A DNA stretch of 64,000 bases from Amia ocellicauda (Eukaryota > Chordata > Actinopteri > Amiiformes > Amiidae), in assembly GCF_036373705.1 (NCBI RefSeq), contig NC_089856.1:857501-921500 (forward strand). Direction: 5' to 3'. How positions within the stretch are numbered: the stretch's first letter is position 1; every line of letters begins with the position of its first letter. Below the pieces are notes generated by a model. The model saw only the letters and a program-made list of their open reading frames with translations. It was not told the DNA's origin and searched no databases. The position numbers and the translations under genes are program-made. Shown here in pieces: positions 43,201 through 53,800 of the stretch.

Positions 43201-46180
43201 GTACAGTGTCTCAGTGCTGTAGCACAGTGTCTCAGTGCAGTGTCTCAGTACAGTGTCTCAGTGCTGTAGTACAGTGTCTCAGTACAGTGTCTCAGTGCTG
43301 TAGTACAGTGTCTCAGTACAGTGTCTCAGTGCAGTGTGTCAGTGCTGTAGTACAGTGTCTCAGTGCAGTGTCTCAGTACAGTGTCTCAGTGCTGTAGTGC
43401 AGTGTCTCAGTACAGTGTCTCAGTGCAGTGTCTCAGTGCTGCAGTACAGTGTGTCAGTACAGTGTCTCAGTGCAGTGTCTCAGTACAGTGTCTCAGTGCT
43501 GTAGCACAGTGTCTCAGTACAGTGTCTCAGTACAGTGTCTCAGTGCTGCAGTACAGTGTGTCAGTACAGTGTCTCAGTGCTGTACAGTGTCTCAGTGCTG
43601 TAGCACAGTGTCTCAGTACAGTGTCTCAGTGCTGTAGTACAGTGTCTCAGTGCAGTGTCTCAGTGCAGTGTCTCAGTGCAGTAAAGTGTCTCAGTACAGT
43701 GTCTTAGTGCTGTAGTACAGTGTCTCAGTACAGTGTCTCAGTGCTGTAGCACAGTGTCTCAGTACAGTGTCTCAGTGCTGTAGTACAGTGTCTCAGCACA
43801 GTGTCTCAGTGCTGTAGTACAGTGTCTCAGCACAGTGTCTCAGTGCTGTTGTACAGTGTCTCAGTACAGTGTCTCAGTGCTTTAGTACAGTGTCTCAGTA
43901 CAGTGTCTCAGTACAGTGTCTCAGTGCTGTAGTACAGTGTCTCAGTACAGTGTGTCAGTACAGTGTCTCAGTACAGTGTCTCAGTGCAGTGTCTCAGTAC
44001 AGTGTCTCAGTGCTGTAGCACAGTGTCTCAGTGCAGTGTCTCAGTACAGTGTCTCAGTGCTGTAGTACAGTGTCTCAGTGCAGTGTCTCAGTACAGTGTC
44101 TCAGTGCTGTAGTACAGTGTCTCAGTGCAGTGTCTCAGTACAGTGTCTCAGTGCTGTAGTACAGTGTCTCAGTGCTGTAGTACAGTGTCTCAGTGCAGTG
44201 TCTCAGTACAGTGTCTCAGTGCAGTGTCTCAGTGCTGCAGTACAGTGTGTCAGTACAGTGTCTCAGTGCAGTGTCTCAGTACAGTGTCTCAGTGCTGTAG
44301 CACAGTGTCTCAGTACAGTGTCTCAGTACAGTGTCTCAGTGCTGCAGTACAGTGTGTCAGTACAGTGTCTCAGTGCTGTACAGTGTCTCAGTGCTGTAGC
44401 ACAGTGTCTCAGTACAGTGTCTCAGTGCTGTAGTACAGTGTCTCAGTGCAGTGTCTCAGTGCAGTGTCTCAGTGCAGTAAAGTGTCTCAGTACAGTGTCT
44501 TAGTGCTGTAGTACAGTGTCTCAGTACAGTGTCTAAGTGCTGTAGTACAGTGTCTCAGTGCAGTGTCTCAGTGCTGTAGTACAGTGTCTCAGTACAGTGT
44601 CTTAGTGCTGTAGTACAGTGTCTAAGTGCTGTAGTACAGTGTCTCAGTGCAGTGTCTCAGTGCTGTACAGTGTCTCAGTACAGTGTCTTAGTGCTGTAGT
44701 ACAGTGCCTCAGTGCTGTACAGTGTCTCAGTACAGTGTCTCAGTGCTCTAGTACAGTGTCTCAGTGCAGTGTAGTGTCTCAGTGCAGAAAAGTGTCTCAG
44801 TGCAGTGTCTCAGTGCTGTACAGTGTCTCAGTGCAGTAAAGTGTCTCAGTGCAGTGTCTCAGTGCAGTAAAGTGTCTCAGTGCAGTGTCTCAGTGCTGTA
44901 CAGTGTCTCAGTGCAGTGCCTCAGTGCTGTACAGTGTCTCAGTACAGTGTCTCAGTGCAGTAAAGTGTCTCAGTGCAGCGTCTCAGTGCAGTAAAGTGTC
45001 TCAGTGCAGTGTCTCAGTGCTGTACAGTGTCTCAGTGCAGTGTCTCAGTGCTGTACAGTGTCTCAGTGCAGTGTCTCAGTGCTGTAGTACAGTGTCTCAG
45101 TACAGTGTCTCAGTGTCTCTGAAGTGCAGGATGGCTGCTGTTCTTCATCGGGTTTGAGTGCTAGAATGTGGTCAGACAGCCGTTCCACTCCCACCACACA
45201 CTGGAAGCTACACAGCAGATAGAGGAGAGGAGAGGAGAGGAGGAAACAGAGGAGAGGAGGATGATGAGAGGAGACCAGATCTAGACTCACTCACACACAC
45301 TCACATAGACTCACACACACACATAGACACTCACATATACACACACGCACACACAAAGACTCACAGACACACACACACTCACACACTCACACACTCACAT
45401 TGACTCACACACACATAGACACTCACACACACACACAAACACACACACAAAGACTCACAGACACACACACAGACACACACATGCACGCACACACAAAGAC
45501 TCACAGACACACACACACACACACACACACACTGAAAAGCATTATTTATACATTTCTATTGAATTATTTAAGTAAAATAGAATAACAGGTGTGTGTTTTG
45601 TAATGCGGTACAGTCAGCTCTCACCACACCTCACCATTAAACAACAATAAGAATATAGTGAAAGAAAAGAAACATAATATAATTACAGCAAGTAAATAAG
45701 AAAAAAAAAGTAAAACTTGGCCGTCTAGGCTGCATGTGACCTTGAGAGAAGACTCCCAGAATGCTTAGCAGTGTTTGCCCTCTCAGCGTCTGTCAGCACC
45801 TCCGGCCTCTCTCTCCTCGCTGCCCACAGACATGAACAGAGCATTCATCAGATCTTTGTGTTTTAATTCGGGCGGGGGGCTGTAGGAGTGCAGGTGTTGG
45901 GGGGGTTAGATAAGGAAATATCTTCAGTGTTTTTTGTTTTTTTTTCTTGTTTCATGTCTGTCCATCTGGAGAATACAATGATTCACTGAGAGAGCAGGGG
46001 CTGCGCCAGAGACTACAAACACAATCTACACATTTTATATGTGTGTGTGTATGCATGCATGCAGGAGAGGGGTTAAAAGGATGAAGTGGGAGGGAGAAGG
46101 GAAGAGAGAGAGAAGGAGAGTGAGAGTGAGGGGGTAATTCAACCACACTGTCATACTGATAGACAGACAGAGAGACAGAG

Positions 46181-46238
<58 letters not shown>

Positions 46239-49200
46239 ATGGCAGTAATACTGGGGAGAGTGTACAAAATAGTGTGGAGTCGGGACAGTGTGAAGCCCAT
46301 CCCGCTAATTGTTTAATTAGACAAATTAGGGAGCTGTAAGGGGTTGAGCTGGGCTGGAACAAAACCAGGAGACCCTGCCACCACCCCCCCAGCAGTGGAG
46401 TTTGCCCCCTCCCTCAGCTCTAGTGAAAATTACTCACACCTTACACCGGTGAGTAAAGATTGGTCATCAAACTACACTTTACAGTGAAAAAATGTACTTT
46501 AAAAGAAAATCACAATTCTCTCTCAATTCAGTTTCAATTTCAATTCAATTTAAGGAGCTTTATTGGCATGACAAACCAATTCTCTCTCTCTCTCTTTCCC
46601 TGCCTCCTTTCTTCTCTCTTCTTGATTTCTCCTCTGCTCTCCCTCTCCCCCTCCCTGCATTCCACTCTCTCTCTCTCTTTCTCCCTCTCTCCACCACATT
46701 GTTACAATTATATATTCAATTATGAAGCTGTATGCCTATATACCCCCCACCCCACCACCTCCCTCCTGCCTCTCCTTCCTCCCCCTCTCTTCCCTCTCCA
46801 CAGCAGTTAAGAGCCTCATAATAAACAGTGATCATGTAGCTGAACAGCAGGAGCAGGTCCCAGACCAATAAAGCCCAGGACAGCCCCAGGCCACACTGCC
46901 TGTAACCAGTCACAATATTACTCTAGTCTGGGGCTTTGGGGCCTAAAAGCCCCATCCTCCTCCAATAACTCCTCCTCTTCTATCTCTCAGAAAACAATAA
47001 TCCCTCTCTCTCCCTTCAGCTCAGAATGCTTCCTCCCTCTCTCTCTCTCCCTCTCCCTCTCTCCGTCACCCTCTCTCCCTCTCTCTCCCTCTCCCTCACT
47101 CCCTTTCCCTCCCTCTTCCTCCCTCTCCTTCTCCTTCCCCTTCCCTCTCCCTCTCCCTCTCCCTCACTCCCTTTCCCTCCCTCTTCCTCCCTCTCTCCCT
47201 CTCTCTCTCTCTCCCTCCCTCTCCCTCTCTCCATCACCCTCTCTCCCTCTCTCTCCCTCTCCCTCACTCCCTTTCCCTCCCTCTTCCTCCCTCTCCTTCT
47301 CCTTCCCCTTCCCTCTTCCTCCTGCTCCCTCCCTCTCAATCTCACAGTGTTAGTGTAGGTCTGAAGCCCTCTCTCCTCCATCACTGTCTGCTTGGTAATA
47401 ATATTTTGGCTCCAAACCTCGTTTCGCGCCCGTTGAGATTGATGACCCTGACGACACAGGGGCTGTTTATCACGGCTGCTACCCCCCCACCCCTCCTAAT
47501 CAGCTGCAACAACCTCTTTGTGTCTCAGTGCAATGGCAGAGATTGGGGGGGTTCAACTGATGGTAATCATGACAATGACGTGTGGTGCGGTGTGGTGTAG
47601 TATAGTGTAGTAATGTAGTATGTGCCTTTCTGTGATTTTGCATGTGCGTGTGTCTTTGTGAGCTGTCTAATTAGGGCACTAATTGCTGTGGATGATGCTA
47701 TGTCTCTCTATTGCTCTCCTGACAATCCCATTAAGAAACAGTGAAGCAGGGCTCTGGGACTGGAGCTTGAGAGAGGAGACGAAGGAAGTGTGAGAGAGGG
47801 AGAGAGAGGGAGAGAGAGGGAAGGAGATGGAGAGAGAGGGAGAGGGACGGAGAGAGAGAGGGAGAGGGAGAGGGAGAGGGAGGGAGAGGGAGAGGGAGAG
47901 GGAGAGGGAGAGGGAGGGGGAGGGAGAGATCACGTGTCTCACTACTAGACAGTACTGTGGTGTCTCTGTTTCTGTGTGTTTCTACAGTCTATATACTCCA
48001 GGTGTGCAGTTGGTATAGTCCAGGGGTTTTCAAACCAGTCCTGGAGTACCCCTGTCCTGCTGGTTTTTGATCCAACCTAGGTCTTAATTACTTAATTGAA
48101 TGGTATATTGCTTTGTTAGGTCAATTAAGGGTGCAATTAAGCAATTAAGACCTCAGTTGGAACAAAAACCAGCAGGGCAGAGGGTACTCCAGGACCGGAT
48201 TGAAACCCCCTGGTATAGTCTATAGTCCAGGTGTGCCAGTGTGTACAGTCTGTATACTACAGGTGTGCAGTGTGTGCAGTGTATATACTCCAGGTGTGCA
48301 GTGTATACAGTATATACTCCAGGTGTGCAGTGTATATAGTATATACTCCAGGTGTGCAGTGTGTACAGTATGTACTCCAGGTGTGCAGTGTGTACAGTAT
48401 GTACTCCAGGTGTGCAGTGTGTATAGTATATACTCCAGGTGTGCAGTGTGTACAGTATGTACTCCAGGTGTGCAGTGTGTGCAGTGTATATAGTCTATAC
48501 TCCTGGTGTGCAGTGTATACAGTATATACTCCAGGTGTGCAGTGTATATAGTATATACTCCAGGTATGCAGTGTGTATAGTATATACTCCAGGTGTGCAG
48601 TGTGTACAGTATATACTCCAGGTGTGCAGTGTATATAGTATATACTCCAGGTGTGCAGTGTGTACAGTATGTACTCCAGGTGTGCAGTGTGTACAGTATA
48701 TACTCCAGGTGTGCAGTGTATACAGTATATACTCCAGGTGTGCAGTGTGTATAGTATATACTCCAGGTATGCAGTGTGTACAGTATATACTCCAGGTGTG
48801 CAGTGTGTACAGTATGTACTCCAGGTGTGCAGTGTGTACAGTATATACTCCAGGTGTGCAGTGTATACAGTATATACTCCAGGTGTGCAGTGTATATAGT
48901 ATATACTCCAGGTATGCAGTGTGTACAGTATATACTCCAGGTGTGCAGTGTGTACAGTATATACTCCAGGTGTGCAGTGTATATAGTCTATACTCCTGGT
49001 GTGCAGTGTGTAAAGTATATACTCCAGGTGTGCAGTGTGTATAGTATATACTCCAGGTGTGCAGTGTGTACAGTATGTACTCCAGGTGTGCAGTGTGTAC
49101 AGTATATACTCCAGGTGTGCAGTGTGTATAGTATATACTCCAGGTGTGCAGTGTGTACAGTATGTACTCCAGGTGTGCAGTGTGTACAGTATATACTCCA

Positions 49201-50069
49201 GGTGTGCAGTGTGTACAGTATGTACTCCAGGTGTGCAGTGTGTACAGTATTTACAGGTTTGGGGGATTTTCTTGCTATGAATCTATGTGCCAGTAGTGAC
49301 TGACAGCACCGGGTCTAAGTTTTCTGCACCTGCTGTGTCCTAGTACTTTAATCAAGGTAAACATTTTATTGTTTGTAAGGGAGTCAGATGTTTGGTTTTG
49401 TTTTTTAGTTGGGGGGAAGAAACCCTTGAATGTCAATTAACTTCCTTTATCATTGATTTATCTGGAATATATTTACAGCAGAATGTAAGTGGAAGAATAG
49501 GGAAAACGGGACACAAATGGGATAGACTAGTGTGGTTTGTTTGTGAAATGTGCTTGATGAGTAAACAGCCACAAACTTTGTTATTTATTTATTTATTTAA
49601 TATGTATAAACATATAAATATAAATATATATAAGGAGAGAGAGAGAGATCCAAGTAAGTCCAAAGCGCATCGCGTACCAAAAATGATGCAAAGGGCGAAG
49701 AATAAGAAGGAGAGAAAGCAGAGTGGAAAGCGAGCGAGACAGACAGAGAGGGGCTCGGGCGATATTGCTGCTTTGCATAATATCCGATAAGTCTCGTCTC
49801 CCCGTCTCCTCCGCACTCAAACAACAATTTAATTACAGGCGGCTAATAAATGTTTCATGACGGAACGAGCTGCTAGCCCTGTCTTTATTAAATCTGAGAT
49901 AATAAAGGAAGAGCTAGAAAAAGAGAGGGGAGGGAGGGAGAGAGAGAGAGAGAGCGAGCAAGCGAGAGCACAGTCTAAAATCTATCAGATCCAGCAGAAA
50001 AGACATTCTCAACTCGGCCCGATGCATCTCTCGTTACCCTAGCAACCCCCCCGTCTCCCTCTCTTCACA

Positions 50070-50124
<55 letters not shown>

Positions 50125-50223
50125 GGACAGGAAATGAGAAACGGGAAGACAGGATATTGCGTTCTGGAGGACCTGGGGATTAGAGGTGTTATCTAAACCA
50201 ACACTCCCAGAGATGCCTGATTT

Positions 50224-50256
<33 letters not shown>

Positions 50257-50669
50257 TTCACTTTCTTTCTCTTTTATGTTCTCTCTTTCTTCCTCTCTGT
50301 CTCTCACTGTCTTTTCCTCAATCTCTCTCTTTCCCTCTCCCTCCTGGCATGTGCAGGGTTAACAGAGAGAGTGTGCGAGTGTGTATCACTTTGTGTATCT
50401 GTGTTTTTTGTGAGAGTGTGTATCAATGTGTGTGTGTTAGTAACTGTGTGTATCAATGTGTGAGTGAGTGTGCGTATCACAGTTTGTTTATCAGTGTAAG
50501 CGTGTATCTGTGTTTTTTGTGAGAGTTTGTGTGTGTGTGTTAGTATTTCTGTGTGTCTTTGTATCGGTGTGTGTGTGTGTGTATCTGTGTGTGTATGTTT
50601 TAGTATGTGTTCTTGTGTGTGTGTGTGTGTATCGGTGTGTGTGTTTTAGTATATGTGTGTGTTACTATC

Positions 50670-50704
<35 letters not shown>

Positions 50705-50812
50705 CGGTGTGTGAGTGAGTGTGAGTGTGTGTGTGTGTGTATTGGTGTGTGTGTATGTACTCTCTGGCAGGCGCAGGGTTAACAGCCAGACTGCTGCTGG
50801 GAGCGGATATTG

Positions 50813-50854
<42 letters not shown>

Positions 50855-53800
50855 GAGAGTGTGTATCAGTGTGTGTGATATTACAGTGCGAGGGAAGGTG
50901 GCTGGGAGCCAGAGATGCATAATCACATCATCTCCTTTTATTAAATTCACTGCTCTGCCTCGCTGTTATTAAAATCTCCCAGCGTCCTCTGCAACACACA
51001 CACACACACACACACACACACTGATGTACATTGAGACACTTTGACCTGCCACACACACACAGTTTCAAGTTACTTTTACATGTTCATATATCTGCAAGTA
51101 CTTAAGTAAGTAAAGCAATTAAAAGGCTAATTAGTGTCATTGTTAGTTCACTTTAAGCATTAAATCATCTAATTGGAAGTTGATCAATGAAGAAGATGCT
51201 TTTTTAAATGTTTATTTTACTCTGGCCAACACATATAATAAAACAATGAGGGAATTGTATGCTGAGGACTCCCCCCCCCCCCACACACACACACACACTT
51301 TCCTCTCTCCTTTCCTCTTTCTCCCTCCCTATTTTTATCAATTCATATTCTCCCCCCCCCCCTCTCTCTGTCTGTCTTGGGGCATCCCTGAGCTCATAAC
51401 TGCTCTTGTTTGAGTCTCAGTGAAATTAGCTGCCTCTCTCTCTCAGCGGCAATATCTCCCCCTCACACGGGGAGCCACACCCATTTCCCACAACGCACCA
51501 CTCCACCCACAGTATTATTAACATTATTATCGGTGTTGTTGTTGTAGTATTGTTGTTTGCTACTGTTATTGTTGCAGTTGTACAATAATAAAAGTGACAG
51601 CAGTACAGGCAATAGCTAGTATAATGAATAGTAGTAGTATCAGTAGACGTAGTAGTAGCAGTAGAAATAGAAGTGGGTTTAGATGGCTTTGTAGTAAAAA
51701 TTACACCAATTACACTGCGGTGAGGAGCAGCTGTAGTGACTGCAGTGACCAGACGCAGGCCCGGCCCGTGTGGCGTAGCGAGAGTGCGTGTGGACCTGTG
51801 ATGCCTGGGTACTGGGCTCCAATCCCACATGCGTGTGCCTGTATCTGTGTGCTGTGTGCATATGCCTGTATGTGTGTGTGTGTATGTGCCTGCATGCCTA
51901 GATATGTTCATGTGCATGTATGTGCCTGTTTGCATGTCTCTCTGTATACAGACCACTCCAAGTTCAGAAATCAATGTTAAGTGGTCTCTTATTTTTTCCA
52001 GAGCTGTATATATCTGCGTGTGTGTGTGTGTGATACATGTGAATGCACTGATTCTGCGGTTTGACGTGCCGCTTCACAGACTGAAAATGACAAAAACAAA
52101 TCACAGCCTAATGGCGCTCACACCTGCAGGGCGGCTAATGAGAGGGGAGCCCCGGAGCCGCCGCCGCATCCATCAGCCGCCACTAACAATGCGTGTGTGC
52201 GGTTTGGGGGGGGGGTCTACTGCCCCTCTCTCCTCTTAATGTCTTTGTTTCCTCGTGTTTGTATCGTCCCTCTGGGCCTGTGCTTCTTGCTGTTCTGTGA
52301 GTTTCTCACAGTTGGTTTAAAGACCAACACAACGCAATACAACACAGAGTAGCACAGCACAAGAGCACTGAAGCACTGAGAGCACAGCGCAACGTATGTT
52401 TGTGTGTTAATCCACCTATTGGGGTGTGTGCATGTGGCTCTGGGCCCCTCCATGGGTAAGGGACACGCCAGCACAGTTTAATTTCAGTTGATAGGACCGC
52501 TGCAGGCCGGTAGAGTCACTTGCATTGGGAATGTTGCGCTTCTCTTTAATAAAACAACACAAATGTGTTTCTGTGCCGTTCCTGTTCTTCCCAGAATTAA
52601 CGCAAAACATGGAATCAACAGTAAAAAAGTATACTCAGGTTACACAATGAGCTGGACAAACAGACAGACAGACTGACACACTGACACACTGACTGACTGA
52701 CACACTTGACTGACTGACACTCAGTGACTGTCCCATAAAGCCCTAGGTCTGTAGCTCTGCAGGACCAGGCTGCGTCCTTGAGCTGAACCAGAACAACACA
52801 GTCCTGTAGGTGGCCAGGGGGGACGGGACCCTCGATACGCAGAGCTTCTCTCCCCCCTCCAGGAGGCCCAGTCCTGCTCTCTTGCATTCCTGCTGCTCTC
52901 GCTCTCTCACGTCAGTTTGACTCCTGTGAGCGGAGGCTGGGCGGCTGGCAGATGGGGTTTTCCAGGCAGGCTGGGATTAGGCCGGGTGGCCGGGCGGTGG
53001 GTCCAGGGCCGCACAGATCACACTGTGAGTGTGTGGCGCTGCCCGGGTCTCCCTGCCACTCTCCCCCACTCACGGCCGTCCGCACCGCTCCCCGGGACCG
53101 AGGGGCAGGGGGCAGAGGGAGGGGGAACAGGTGTTAAAGAGAGAGACCAAGCTCCAACAGGAATCTTGCTCTTTTCTTTCTTCTTTTCATTCTTTGTCCT
53201 TTTTATGTGATTTGTTTTGCCCTCAAACAAACAGACAAGAAAAAAATAAATTTAAAAGAACAGATTCCTTTGATGCTGTGGTATGTGTGTGTGTGTGTGT
53301 GAGTGTGTGTGTGTGTGAGAGAGAGAGAGAGTGTGAGAGTGTGTGTGTGTTTACAGAGTCCTGGGGTGCAGATTAACCCCATGCTATCCCCAATCCCCAG
53401 TTATGAGTTTACACCGTCTGTCTGGACTCTACGCTGTTTAAACATCTCTGCTAATTAATCCCTACTTTATTGCTTTCTTTGGGCCAGGAAAACAGAGAGA
53501 GAGAGACAACAGAGATAAAGAACACAGGAGAGTGGGGGTGGGGTGGGGTGGGGGGGGACAGAGAGAGAAAGAGGGAAAGAGAGAGAAAGGGAGATAGGAA
53601 TATGGAGCGGAGATGTTGAGAGGGAGATGGAAAGAAAATGTGAGAGAGGAGGAGGAAAGCAGGCTGAGAGCGATGAAGTTGAGATGGACAAGAAACAGGA
53701 GAGGGGAGCTGCTGTAAGAGACAGCGTGTGGGAGAGAGAGAAAGAGGGAGGGAGAGAGAGAGAGAAAGAGAGGGAGAGAGATTTCACCTAGGAAATATTG

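Noticed and set aside
39216..45115. Many long open frames ([12 protein letters not shown] type) across 6 kb
   Set aside because: They are translations of a tandem repeat with few stop codons; no splice context, start context or domain.
48230..49255. CRISPR-like regular repeat array
   Set aside because: Units are contiguous with no unique spacers, and the genome is a vertebrate; it is a minisatellite.
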